Shown here piece after piece: positions 9,022-17,908 of a stretch of 64,000 nucleotides of DNA; the stretch's first letter is position 1, and each line of letters begins with the position of its first letter. Made by a program: the position numbers and the translations under genes. The stretch is from NCBI RefSeq assembly GCF_023008405.1, contig NZ_CP095376.1, positions 5,728,001 through 5,792,000 on the forward strand, read 5' to 3'. The DNA is from Amycolatopsis sp. FBCC-B4732 (GTDB lineage: Bacteria; Actinomycetota; Actinomycetes; Mycobacteriales; Pseudonocardiaceae). The notes under the pieces were generated by a model, which saw nothing but the letters and a program-made list of their open reading frames with translations, was not told the origin of the DNA and made no database searches.

Positions 9022-9793
9022 CCGGCGCGCGATGCTGCTCGAAGCCGTCCGCGACGGCTCCGGCGGCATCGCGGAGCTCGCCGAGGAGTTCGGCGTCTCC
9101 GAGTCGACGATCCGCCGCGACCTCGCCTCGCTCGCCGGGGCCGGGCACGTCGTCCGCACCTACGGCGGCGCGCTCGACACCGAACGCAGTCCGCGGGAAA
9201 AGGACCAGGAGCACTCGGCGGCGAAGGAGACCATCGCCCGCGAAGCCGCCTCGCTGGTCGAGGACGGCGAGGTCGTGCTGCTCGACGCCGGCACCACCAC
9301 CGGCAGGCTCGCCCGGCACCTCGCGCACCGCGACGGGCTGACGGTGGTCACCAACGGCGTCGACGCCATCCGCGAGCTGGCCGGGTTCGCCGGGATCGAC
9401 CTCATCGTCCTCGGCGGCCGGCTGCGGCACCCCGACGAAGCGATCCTGGGCGAGAGCATGCTGGCTCAGCTGCGGCACATCTCACCCGATCGGGTGTTCC
9501 TGGGTGCGGACGGCGTGGTCGAGGGCCGGGGGCTGTGCTGCCCGTCACTGGAACAGTCGGTGGTCAAGCACGCGATGCTCCACGCCGGGGGCGAGGCGTA
9601 CGTGCTGGCCGACCACTCCAAGCTGGACCAGGCCCCTTTTTCGTACTGGGCTCCGCTGGACCGCGACTATCGGCTGATCACCGACGGGCCGGCGGTCGAC
9701 GTCGCCTTCCCGCAGTTCGCCGACAGCGTGATCCTCGCCGGAGGATCGGAAACTGTCGGTGGTGCCGCGCATCATGGACGACGTGGCCACTGA
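8993..9793 (+). CDS. DeoR-family transcriptional regulator
   Basis: 266 residues. Winged helix at about 14-62 (GGIAELAEEFGVSESTIRRDLASL, then a conserved TYGGA turn) followed by the DeoR sensor domain with DAGTTTGRLA as the phosphosugar-binding loop. Probably a repressor of the sugar-acid operon, responding to a phosphorylated intermediate. It starts inside the permease gene and its end overlaps the lhr start by about 20 bp. Confidence 0.9.
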   Translation: MSQPRPGTRDRRAMLLEAVRDGSGGIAELAEEFGVSESTIRRDLASLAGAGHVVRTYGGALDTERSPREKDQEHSAAKETIAREAASLVEDGEVVLLDAGTTTGRLARHLAHRDGLTVVTNGVDAIRELAGFAGIDLIVLGGRLRHPDEAILGESMLAQLRHISPDRVFLGADGVVEGRGLCCPSLEQSVVKHAMLHAGGEAYVLADHSKLDQAPFSYWAPLDRDYRLITDGPAVDVAFPQFADSVILAGGSETVGGAAHHGRRGH

Positions 9794-12700
9794 CGTGCTC
9801 GACCTCTTCTCCCCCGCGACCCGCGACTGGTTCGCGGGGGCCTTCGCCGCGCCCACCGCGGCGCAGGAGGGGGCCTGGCGGGCGGCGCACGCGGGCGAGC
9901 ACGCCCTCGTCGTCGCGCCGACCGGCTCCGGCAAGACGCTCTCGGCGTTCCTCTGGGCGCTCGACCGGCTCTCGGTGGAGCCGCCGCCGGCGGAGGCCAC
10001 CAAGCGCTGCCGGATCCTCTACGTCTCCCCGCTGAAGGCCCTGGCCGTCGACGTCCAGCGGAACCTGCGCGCGCCCCTGGCCGGCATCTCCCAGGCCACC
10101 CGGCGGCTCGGGCTGCCGGTGCCCGAGATCGAAGTGGGGATGCGCACCGGCGACACCACGGCGGCCGAGCGCCGCTCCTTTAACAAGACCCCGCCGGACG
10201 TCCTGGTGACCACGCCGGAGTCGCTGTTCCTCATCCTCACGTCGTCGGCGCGGGAGTCGCTGCGCGGCGTCGAGACCGTGATCGTCGACGAGGTGCACGC
10301 GGTCGCCGGCGGCAAGCGCGGCGCGCACCTCGCGCTTTCGCTGGAGCGGCTGGACTCGTTGCTGCCGAAGCCGGCCCAGCGGATCGGGCTCTCGGCGACC
10401 GTCCGCCCGGTCGACGAGGTGAGCGCGTTCCTGGCCGGCGGCCGTCCCGTGCGGGTGGTCCAGCCGAAGCTGGCGAAGACCATCGAGGTGCGCGTCGAGG
10501 TCCCGGTCGAGGACATGAGCAACCTCGACGCGCCGCGCAGCGGCCCGGCGCCGAGCCCGCTCGACGCGCTCGAGTCGCTCGAGTCGCTGACCGAGGCGTT
10601 CCCGCCCGGCGACTCCGACCTCAGTTCGGGGGTCCGGGTGGCGAAGCCCCCGGCCCGGGGTGAAGCCCCAGTTGTCACTGCGCCCGGTGGGCTGGGCACG
10701 CTGGAGGAGATCGCGGGCAACGCCGTGCAGCGGCCGTCGATCTGGCCGGCCGTCGAGGAACGGGTGCTGCACCTGATCCAGGAGCACCGCTCGACCATCG
10801 TTTTCGCCAACTCGCGCCGGCTCACCGAGCGGATGACGGCCCGGCTCAACGAACTGGCGGCCGAGCAGACGGAGCTCACGCCCGCCGACGCCTTCCCGGC
10901 CGAAGCCGCCGGGCAGTCCGGCGTCAGCACCGGCGCGCCGGCGGTGATCGCCCGGGCGCACCACGGGTCGATGTCGCGGGAGCAGCGCACGCACGTCGAG
11001 GAAGACCTCAAGTCCGGGCGGCTGCCCTGCGTGGTGGCGACGTCGTCGCTGGAGCTGGGCATCGACATGGGCGCGGTCGACCTGGTGGTGCAGATCGAGG
11101 CGCCGCCGACGGTGGCGTCCGGGCTGCAGCGCGTCGGCCGGGCCGGGCACCAGGTCGGCGCGGTGTCCTCGGGGGTGATGTTCCCGAAGTTCCGCGGCGA
11201 CCTCGTCTCGTGCGCGGTGGTCGCGGAGCGGATGGCGAGCGGCGCCATCGAAGCCGTGCGCTACCCGCGCAACCCGCTCGACGTCCTCGCGCAGCACGTC
11301 GTGGCCATGGTGGCGCTGGAGCCGTGGACGGTGGCGGACCTGGCGTCGCTGGTGCGGCGGGCGGCGCCGTTCGCGTCGCTGCCGGACGACGCGCTGCACG
11401 CGGTGCTCGACATGCTCGCCGGCCGGTACCCGAGCGAGGAGTTCGGCGAGCTGCGGGCCCGCATCACGTGGGACCGGATCAGCGGCGAGCTGCGCGGGCG
11501 GCCGGGCTCGCAGCGGCTGGCCGTGACCTCCGGCGGCACGATTCCGGACCGCGGCCTCTTCACCGTGATGACGCCGGGCGCGGACGACAAGCCCGGTTCG
11601 CGCGTCGGCGAGTTCGACGAGGAGATGGTGTACGAGTCGCGCGTCGGCGACACCATCCTGCTCGGCACGTCGTCGTGGCGGATCACCGACATCACGCACG
11701 ACCGGGTCATCGTGGTGCCCGCGCCCGGCGAGCCGGCGCGGATGCCGTTCTGGAAGGGCGACGCGCCGGGCCGCCCGCTGGAACTCGGCCGGGCGCTGGG
11801 GAAGTTCGTCCGCGAACTGTCCACATCGGACGACAAGAAGGCCAGGGAGCGGGCCGCCGCGGCGGGTCTCGACCAGCGGGCGTCGGACAACCTGCTCGCC
11901 TACCTGACCGAGCAGAAGTCCGCCACCCGCCACGTGCCGAACGACCGGACACTCCTGCTGGAGCGCTACCGCGACGAGCTGGGCGACTGGCGGATCATCC
12001 TGCACTCGCCGTTCGGCGCGCAGGTGAACGCGCCGTGGGCGCTGGCCATCGCCGCGCGGTTGCGGGAGAACCGCGGGGTGGACGCGCAGGTGGCGCACTC
12101 CGACGACGGCATCGTGCTGCGCCTGCCGGACGCGCTCGACGCCGAGGGCGGCGACGTCACGATCGGCGCGGACGACATCCTGCTCGATCCCGAGGAGGTC
12201 GAGCAGCTGATCGTCGCGGAGGTCGGCGGCTCGGCGGTGTTCGCCGCGCGCTTCCGGGAGTGCGCGGCGCGGTCGCTGCTGCTGCCGCGCCGGGACCCGC
12301 GGCGCCGCACTCCCCTGTGGCAGCAACGGCAACGCGCGTCGCAGCTGCTTTCGGTGGCGGCGAAGTACGAGCGGTTCCCGGTCGTCCTGGAGGCGATGCG
12401 GGAAGTCCTGCAGGACGTCTACGACGTGAGCGGGCTGCGCGAGCTGATGGCCGACGTCCGGGCCCGCAAGGTCCGGCTGGTGGAGGTCGAGACGCCGGCC
12501 GCGTCGCCGTTCGCGCGCAGCCTGCTCTTCGGCTACGTCGGGATGTTCCTGTACGAGACGGACGCGCCGCTGGCCGAGCGGCGGGCGGCGGCGCTGTCGC
12601 TGGATTCGGCGCTGCTGGCCGAGCTCCTGGGCACCGAGGCGATCCGCGAACTGCTCGACCCGGAAGCCGTGCGCGAGGTGGAGCGGTCGCTGCAGCGGCT

Positions 12701-14507
12701 CGAACCCGACCGGCACGCGCGCTCGGCCGAAGACGCCGCGGACCTGTTGCGGTTCCTCGGCGACCTGACCGTCGAGGAGGCCGCCGAACGCGGGATCCAG
12801 TCCGAGTGGCTCACCGAGCTCGAAGCGGCGCGCCGCGCGATCCGGGTGCGGATCGGCGGCACGGAACGGTTCCTGGCCATCGAAGACTCCGGCAAGGTGC
12901 GGGACGCGCTGGGCACCGCGCTGCCGGTGGGCGTGCCCGAGGCGTTCACCGAACCCGTCGCGGACCCGCTCGGTGACCTCCTCTCGCGCTACGCCCGCGG
13001 TCGCGGGCCGTTCGCCGCGGCGGCGGTGGCCCAGCGGTTCGGGCTCGGCCTGGCCGTCGTCACCGGCGTCCTCGACCGGATGACCGGCGAAGGCCGGCTG
13101 GTGCGCGGCGAGCTGAGTCCCGTCGGGCATCCGGACACCCACGGGGTAGGAGTCGAGTACTGCGATTCGGCGGTCCTGCGGCGGCTGCGACGAGCGTCCC
13201 TGGCGAAGCTGCGGGCCGAGGTCGAACCGGTCGAACCGGCGGCGCTGGGCCGGTTCCTGCCGGCGTGGCACGGGTTCGGCGGGCGCGTCCGGGCGGCGCC
13301 GACGGCGGACGACGTGCTCTCGGTGGTCGAGCAGCTCGCCGGGGCGCCGCTGCCGGCGAGCGCGGTGGAGTCGCTGATCCTGCCCGGGCGGCTGCCGGGC
13401 TACTCCCCCGCGCTGCTGGACGAGCTGACGACGGCGGGCGAAGTCACGTGGGCGGGCTGCGGCGCGCTGTCCGGCGGGGACGGCTGGATCGCCCTCGCTC
13501 CCACGGACGTCGCCGACCTGCTGCTGCCCGAGGTCGTCGAGGACATCCCGACCGGGCCGCTGCACGACGCCATCGTGTCCACTTTGGAGGGTGGCGCGCT
13601 GTTCTTCCGGCAGCTGGTGGACCGCGCGACCGTGCTGGTGGAGAAGGCACCGAGCGACGCCGAAGTCGTGGCGGCGCTGTGGGACCTGGTGTGGGCGGGG
13701 CTGGTCACCGGCGACACGCTCGGTCCGCTGCGGGCCCAGGTCGCCGGGCACGGCGCGCACAAGGCCCGGCGCCAGGCGCCTCGCGGCCGGTACGCGCGGT
13801 TGCGGGCGGGCCGGCCGCAGATGCCGTCGCGGTCCGGGCCGCCGACCGTGGCGGGCCGGTGGGCGCTGACCCCGCCCCGCGAAACCGACGCGACCCGGCG
13901 GGCCCACGCCCGCACGGAAGCGTTCCTGGAACGCCACGGCGTCCTGACCCGCGGCGCGCTCGACACCGAACGCGTCACCGGCGGGTTCTCGGGCATCTAC
14001 AAGGTCCTGCGCGGCATGGAGGACACCGGCCAGGTGATCCGCGGCTACGTCGTGGAGGGCCTCGGCGCGGCCCAGTTCGCGGCGAAGGGCGCGGTCGACC
14101 GCCTGCGCGCCCTGTCCGGCCCGGGCCGGCCGGCTCCGGGCCGCGCGGTGGTCCTGGCCGCGGCGGACCCGGCCCAGCCCTACGGCGCCGCCCTCCCCTG
14201 GCCGGCGGCGACGGGCGACACGAAACACCGCCCCGCGCGCAAGGCCGGCGCGCTGGCGGTCCTGGTGGACGGGGTCCCGGCCCTGTACGTCGAGCGAGGA
14301 GGCCGATCACTGCTGAGTTTCACCGAGGAACGTCAACCGCTGTCGGACGCGGCCCAAGCCCTGTCGGCCGCGGTCCGCGAGGGCTGGCTGGGCCAGCTGG
14401 CCGTCCAGCGCGCGGACGGCGAGCAAGCCCTGACCTCGGAGCTGGCGGAAGTGCTGCGGGAGGCCGGTTTCCGGGCGACGCCGTCGGGCCTGCGCCTGCG
14501 AGCCTGA
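9774..14507 (+). CDS. lhr: ATP-dependent helicase Lhr
   Basis: 1577 residues, the usual giant Lhr length. Superfamily 2 motifs: Walker A APTGSGKT (about 48-55), DEVH box (about 171-174), SATVRPVDEV (motif III), and the QRVGRAGHQVG motif VI; winged-helix and long C-terminal domains follow. Lhr unwinds DNA:RNA hybrids 3'-5' and belongs to the DNA-damage response in mycobacteria. Start set at ATG 9774 (MDDVATDVLDLF); GTG 9759 in the same frame is an alternative. Between the two helicase lobes, 10621-10680 encodes a low-complexity insert built from GC-rich hairpin repeats. Confidence 0.95.
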   Translation: MDDVATDVLDLFSPATRDWFAGAFAAPTAAQEGAWRAAHAGEHALVVAPTGSGKTLSAFLWALDRLSVEPPPAEATKRCRILYVSPLKALAVDVQRNLRAPLAGISQATRRLGLPVPEIEVGMRTGDTTAAERRSFNKTPPDVLVTTPESLFLILTSSARESLRGVETVIVDEVHAVAGGKRGAHLALSLERLDSLLPKPAQRIGLSATVRPVDEVSAFLAGGRPVRVVQPKLAKTIEVRVEVPVEDMSNLDAPRSGPAPSPLDALESLESLTEAFPPGDSDLSSGVRVAKPPARGEAPVVTAPGGLGTLEEIAGNAVQRPSIWPAVEERVLHLIQEHRSTIVFANSRRLTERMTARLNELAAEQTELTPADAFPAEAAGQSGVSTGAPAVIARAHHGSMSREQRTHVEEDLKSGRLPCVVATSSLELGIDMGAVDLVVQIEAPPTVASGLQRVGRAGHQVGAVSSGVMFPKFRGDLVSCAVVAERMASGAIEAVRYPRNPLDVLAQHVVAMVALEPWTVADLASLVRRAAPFASLPDDALHAVLDMLAGRYPSEEFGELRARITWDRISGELRGRPGSQRLAVTSGGTIPDRGLFTVMTPGADDKPGSRVGEFDEEMVYESRVGDTILLGTSSWRITDITHDRVIVVPAPGEPARMPFWKGDAPGRPLELGRALGKFVRELSTSDDKKARERAAAAGLDQRASDNLLAYLTEQKSATRHVPNDRTLLLERYRDELGDWRIILHSPFGAQVNAPWALAIAARLRENRGVDAQVAHSDDGIVLRLPDALDAEGGDVTIGADDILLDPEEVEQLIVAEVGGSAVFAARFRECAARSLLLPRRDPRRRTPLWQQRQRASQLLSVAAKYERFPVVLEAMREVLQDVYDVSGLRELMADVRARKVRLVEVETPAASPFARSLLFGYVGMFLYETDAPLAERRAAALSLDSALLAELLGTEAIRELLDPEAVREVERSLQRLEPDRHARSAEDAADLLRFLGDLTVEEAAERGIQSEWLTELEAARRAIRVRIGGTERFLAIEDSGKVRDALGTALPVGVPEAFTEPVADPLGDLLSRYARGRGPFAAAAVAQRFGLGLAVVTGVLDRMTGEGRLVRGELSPVGHPDTHGVGVEYCDSAVLRRLRRASLAKLRAEVEPVEPAALGRFLPAWHGFGGRVRAAPTADDVLSVVEQLAGAPLPASAVESLILPGRLPGYSPALLDELTTAGEVTWAGCGALSGGDGWIALAPTDVADLLLPEVVEDIPTGPLHDAIVSTLEGGALFFRQLVDRATVLVEKAPSDAEVVAALWDLVWAGLVTGDTLGPLRAQVAGHGAHKARRQAPRGRYARLRAGRPQMPSRSGPPTVAGRWALTPPRETDATRRAHARTEAFLERHGVLTRGALDTERVTGGFSGIYKVLRGMEDTGQVIRGYVVEGLGAAQFAAKGAVDRLRALSGPGRPAPGRAVVLAAADPAQPYGAALPWPAATGDTKHRPARKAGALAVLVDGVPALYVERGGRSLLSFTEERQPLSDAAQALSAAVREGWLGQLAVQRADGEQALTSELAEVLREAGFRATPSGLRLRA
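10621..10680. repeat. GC hairpin repeat inside the lhr reading frame
   Basis: A GGGGGTCCGGG theme like that at 1772-1818 is followed by short stems such as GGGG-TGAAG-CCCC. It is translated in frame as an Arg/Pro/Ala-rich, probably disordered loop (GVRVAKPPARGEAPVVTAP) between helicase lobes. The length keeps the frame open. Confidence 0.5.
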
Positions 14508-14594
14508 CCCGGGATCGGCGCCCGCCCGCGGGTGGCCCGCGCGCCCGGGCCCGCCGGGTTGCCGATTGCCCGGCGACCCCGGCGCGGGCTGCCC

Positions 14595-14600
14595 TAAGCT
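14595..14600 (+). promoter_or_regulatory. Candidate -10 of the def promoter
   Basis: TAAGCT fits TANNNT and lies 33 nt before the def start; a GAAGGA ribosome-binding site follows at 14618-14623, so this transcript would have a short leader. Confidence 0.4.
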
Positions 14601-14633
14601 GCCAGTCCGACACGCACGAAGGATGTTCTGCTC

Positions 14634-15134
14634 ATGGCGATGCGCGAACTGCGCTATTTCGGCGACCCGATCCTCAAGTCCGTCTGCGACCCGGTCACCG
14701 TGTTCGACGAGAAGCTCGAAGCGCTCGTGCGGGATCTGGTCGACTCGGTCAAACCCGCCGGGCGGGCCGGGCTCGCCGCGCCGCAGATCGGTGTCGGGTT
14801 GCGGGTTTTCAGCTACGACGTCGCCGGGCTGACCGGGTACGTCGTCAACCCCGAGGTCGTCGAAGTGTCCGAAGAGACGCACGAAATCGACGAAGGCTGC
14901 CTGTCCGTGCCGGAGCTGTGGTTCCCCACCCGGCGCGCGAAGCACGCGAAGGTCCGGGGCGTCGACATCCACAACGAGCCCATCGAGGTCGAAGGCGAAG
15001 ACGTGCTGGCGCAGTGCCTCCAGCACGAAACCGATCACCTCGACGGTGTCCTCTACCTCGACCGGCTCACCGCCGAGCGCAAGAAGTCCGCCATGCGCGA
15101 AGCGCGGGACAAAGACTGGTTCTGGAAGCGCTAA
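14634..15134 (+). CDS. def: Peptide deformylase
   Basis: 166 residues with all three deformylase motifs: GLAAPQIG (motif 1), EGCLS with the metal-ligand Cys (motif 2) and QHETDHLDG with two His ligands and the catalytic Glu (motif 3). Removes the formyl group from nascent proteins using Fe2+. ATG start preceded by GAAGGA. The stop overlaps the convergent ACT-GNAT gene by 4 bp. Confidence 0.97.
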   Translation: MAMRELRYFGDPILKSVCDPVTVFDEKLEALVRDLVDSVKPAGRAGLAAPQIGVGLRVFSYDVAGLTGYVVNPEVVEVSEETHEIDEGCLSVPELWFPTRRAKHAKVRGVDIHNEPIEVEGEDVLAQCLQHETDHLDGVLYLDRLTAERKKSAMREARDKDWFWKR

Positions 15135-16210
15135 GCGGGCAGGAACAGCCGGAGCTTGGCGCCGTCCTCGGGGGCGCGTTCCGTCCGCAGGCCGGCCCGG
15201 GCCGCCGTGCGGGGCAGGACGTCGTCGCCGGTCAGGCAGTCGGCCGTCAGCTCCGTGATGCCCTGGGTTTCCGCGAGGACGGCGAGCCGGGCCAGCAGGG
15301 CCGTGCCGATGCCCTGCTGCTGCCAGTCGTCCTCCACCAGCAGTGAGATCTCGGCAGGCCCCGACGCGCTCGGGATGAGCTGCGCCAGGCCGATCACCTC
15401 GCGGCCGAACACCGCCAGCACGCTGGTTCCGCGCGGGGGCACCAGCAGCCGGTGCAGCCAGCGGCGCGGGACCGTCCGCACGCCCGAGTGGTAGCGCCGG
15501 AAGAGCGTCGCCATCGAGCAGCGGCGGTGCAGGTCGGCGACCGCGTCGGTGTCGCCGGGGAGGCCTTTGCGCAGGACGATCGCGGCGCCGTCCGGACGGT
15601 CGAGCACGACCGGGCCGGCCGCGTTCCGGGCCGCCGCCGTCAGCAGCGCCACCAGTGCTTCGGCACGGGTCAGTTCCAGCTGCACGAACGGGGCCCAGCG
15701 GCGGCGCGCCACCAGTGCGCGGTCGCCGGCCAGCGCGAACACCGCCCGGTGCCCGCTTTCCGTGCGGGCCGGGTTCGCTTCGGTGGCGGGCACGAGCGTC
15801 ACGACGTCCGCGGCGAGGACGTCCTTGAGCACCTCCGCGAGGCGGGCCGGGTCGTCGACGGCGCGGCGGGCCGTCAGCAGCGTCGACGCGGCCGGGTCGA
15901 CCAGCTCGTGGACGTCGGCGTCGATGATCGCGGTGCATTCGCAGCCCTCGGCGCGGATGGCCTCGGCGAGGTGCCGGCGGGGCAGGCCGGTCGCGGGGCG
16001 CAGCACGATCTCGTCGAGCACCCCGCCGGGCACCGGCAGCACGCTCAGGCCGAGGATGTTGCACTCCAGGTCGGCGAGCCGGATGGCGAGGCGGGCCAGG
16101 GTGCCCGGGTGGTCGTGCATCCGGACCCGCACCCGCCACGCCGACGCGACGGCGGGTTCCTCGACGACGGCCGTCCGGTCCGGCTGGGGCAACGCTCTGG
16201 AGGTCTCCAT
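15131..16210 (-). CDS. ACT domain - GNAT acetyltransferase fusion
   Basis: 359 residues. An N-terminal ACT-like domain (about 25-95: RVRMHDHPGTLARLAIRLADL) is followed by a ~100-residue linker region and a C-terminal GNAT domain (about 215-355) with the acetyl-CoA loop QQQGIGTALL. The combination suggests acetylation controlled by a bound amino acid; substrate unknown. Start chosen at ATG ending 16210. It ends within the def stop on the other strand. Confidence 0.8.
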   Translation of the reverse strand: METSRALPQPDRTAVVEEPAVASAWRVRVRMHDHPGTLARLAIRLADLECNILGLSVLPVPGGVLDEIVLRPATGLPRRHLAEAIRAEGCECTAIIDADVHELVDPAASTLLTARRAVDDPARLAEVLKDVLAADVVTLVPATEANPARTESGHRAVFALAGDRALVARRRWAPFVQLELTRAEALVALLTAAARNAAGPVVLDRPDGAAIVLRKGLPGDTDAVADLHRRCSMATLFRRYHSGVRTVPRRWLHRLLVPPRGTSVLAVFGREVIGLAQLIPSASGPAEISLLVEDDWQQQGIGTALLARLAVLAETQGITELTADCLTGDDVLPRTAARAGLRTERAPEDGAKLRLFLPA

Positions 16211-16266
16211 GTCCCCACGGTCCCGCGTGGTTGTTGCCAAGCCAGGACGCCGGTGTTTCGCGCAGG

Positions 16267-17103
16267 TCAGCGTTCGACGCGGCCCGGCAACCCCGGCGAA
16301 ACACTCGTCAGCCAGGAACGCAGCTCCGTCGCCAGCGCGACCGGGGCGTCCAGCTGGACCAGGTGCCCGGCGTCGCGGAGCGGGGTGAACTTCGCGCCCG
16401 GGATGCCCGCGGCGAGCCGCTCGCCGATCCCGATCGGGATCCAGGTGTCCTCGGTGCCCCACAGCACGTGCACGGGCAGGTCGACGCGGTCCAGCAGTCC
16501 CTCGATCTCGGCGAGGTAGCTCTCGTCGTACGCCGCGATCTGGCGGTACAGCGCCGGCTGGCCTTCTTCGCCGAGCCACGGCGCGGCGAGCTCGTCGACG
16601 TCGGCTTCGCGCAGCTCGCGGTGGCTCGCGTTGGCGACGTAGGCCCGGACCAGCGCCTCGTGGATGTACGGCGGCACCCGGGCGAGCACGTCCGGGTGTT
16701 CCTTGACGAGCTGGAAGAACGGCGAGCCCGACGGCGGGATGGCCACGGCGTCGACGAGCAACAGCGACGCGTACGGCACGCCGTGGACCAGGTTGGTGCG
16801 CAGCGACACGACGCCGCCGTAGTCGTGGGCGACGACGTGCGGCCGGTCGAGCTCCCAGTGCGCGAGCAGCGCCCGGAACGCCTCGGCTTGGACGTCGAAG
16901 CCGACTTCGTGCCCGGCGTCCTTGGACGATCGGCCGTAGCCGGGCATGTCCCAGAGGTAGACGGTGAAGTCGCCGCTCAGCGCTTCGGCGAAGGGCCGCC
17001 AGAGCCACGAGGACCACGGCGTGCCGTGGCAGAACACCACCGGGGGCCCGGAGCCGGCACGGTCCCAGGCGATCCGGCGCCCCTGCCAGTGGAAGGTCTC
17101 CAT
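16267..17103 (-). CDS. Alpha/beta hydrolase with Asp nucleophile
   Basis: 278 residues. Oxyanion HGTP at 26-29, nucleophile elbow AHDYGG with Asp94 in the nucleophile position, acid in GTEDTW, and His in GHLVQLD. An Asp nucleophile is the mark of haloalkane dehalogenases and epoxide hydrolases rather than esterases, so one of these activities is likely. ATG at 17103 has TAGCTT ending 7 nt upstream and no properly spaced Shine-Dalgarno, so it is probably leaderless. The 15-bp gap to the VOC gene holds that promoter. Confidence 0.82.
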   Translation of the reverse strand: METFHWQGRRIAWDRAGSGPPVVFCHGTPWSSWLWRPFAEALSGDFTVYLWDMPGYGRSSKDAGHEVGFDVQAEAFRALLAHWELDRPHVVAHDYGGVVSLRTNLVHGVPYASLLLVDAVAIPPSGSPFFQLVKEHPDVLARVPPYIHEALVRAYVANASHRELREADVDELAAPWLGEEGQPALYRQIAAYDESYLAEIEGLLDRVDLPVHVLWGTEDTWIPIGIGERLAAGIPGAKFTPLRDAGHLVQLDAPVALATELRSWLTSVSPGLPGRVER

Positions 17104-17110
17104 GACCTCC

Positions 17111-17116
17111 AAGCTA
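17111..17116 (-). promoter_or_regulatory. -10 hexamer, leaderless hydrolase promoter
   Basis: TAGCTT on the minus strand, 7 nt before the hydrolase ATG, located inside the 15-bp gap after the VOC gene stop. Confidence 0.45.
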
Positions 17117-17118
17117 GG

Positions 17119-17850
17119 TCACCGCGGGGTCAGCACGCAGAACTCGTTGCCCTCCGGATCGGTCAGCACCCGCCACGGCACCGGCGGCCCGCCCAGGTCC
17201 GCCGGTGCCGCACCGGCCGCGACGACCTCCCGCACCGCCGCGGCGTGGTCCGCGCCCGCCGGGGGCGCGACGTCCAGGTGGACGCGGTTCTTGCCGCGCT
17301 TGGCGTCGTCGTTGCGGAGGAACTCCAGCCACGGCCCGCGCCCGGACGGCGCGCGCAGCCCCACCAGGACGTCACCTTCGCGGGCTTCGACCGGCCGGCC
17401 CGTGAGCCCTGCCCAGAACGCCGCCAGTTTCTCCGGGTCGTGGGCGTCGACCAGGATCGACGCCACCGCGCCCGTCTCCGCGTAGCGCTCGCGGGGCTCG
17501 AGGACGCAGAACTCGTTGCCCTCCGGATCCGCCAGCACGACCCACGGGACCGCGCCCTGGCCGACGTCGACGCGGCCGCCGCCCAGCTCGAGGGCGCGCG
17601 CCACCAGCGCGGCCTGGTGCTCGGGGGTCTTGCTCGCCAGGTCCAGGTGGATCCGGTTCTTCACCTCCTTGGGGTCCGGGACCGGGACGAAGACGAGGTC
17701 CAGGTCCCAGCCGTCGGTCTCCGGGGCGCGCACGTCGACCTCGCCGAGGTCTTCGACGGCGACGTCCCAGCCGAGCAGCGCGGCCCAGAAGTCCGCGAGG
17801 ACCTCCGGGCGCGCCGCGTCGATCACCAGGTTCACCAGGCGCGTGTTCAT
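17119..17850 (-). CDS. VOC family protein, two tandem domains
   Basis: 243 residues made of two ~115-residue glyoxalase/bleomycin-resistance folds, each ending in the same DPEGNEFCVL signature, so the protein is an internal duplication. VOC proteins include dioxygenases, lyases and drug-binding proteins; this subtype has no assigned reaction. Start ATG 17850 (MNTRLVNLVIDA) with a TAGCCT hexamer 7 nt upstream, probably leaderless. Confidence 0.85.
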   Translation of the reverse strand: MNTRLVNLVIDAARPEVLADFWAALLGWDVAVEDLGEVDVRAPETDGWDLDLVFVPVPDPKEVKNRIHLDLASKTPEHQAALVARALELGGGRVDVGQGAVPWVVLADPEGNEFCVLEPRERYAETGAVASILVDAHDPEKLAAFWAGLTGRPVEAREGDVLVGLRAPSGRGPWLEFLRNDDAKRGKNRVHLDVAPPAGADHAAAVREVVAAGAAPADLGGPPVPWRVLTDPEGNEFCVLTPR

Positions 17851-17857
17851 GCGGCGC

Positions 17858-17863
17858 AGGCTA
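17858..17863 (-). promoter_or_regulatory. -10 hexamer, leaderless VOC gene promoter
   Basis: TAGCCT on the minus strand, 7 nt before the VOC start codon; matches TANNNT. Confidence 0.45.
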
Positions 17864-17908
17864 ACCGCCACCCCCGACAGTTCCGGTTCGGCTTCCCCAC
17901 CGGCCGGT

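Noticed and set aside
9678..14228. A 1516-codon open frame on the minus strand opposite lhr
   Set aside because: It is Arg/Gly/His-rich shadow sequence caused by high GC at codon position three of lhr; no domain or start signal.
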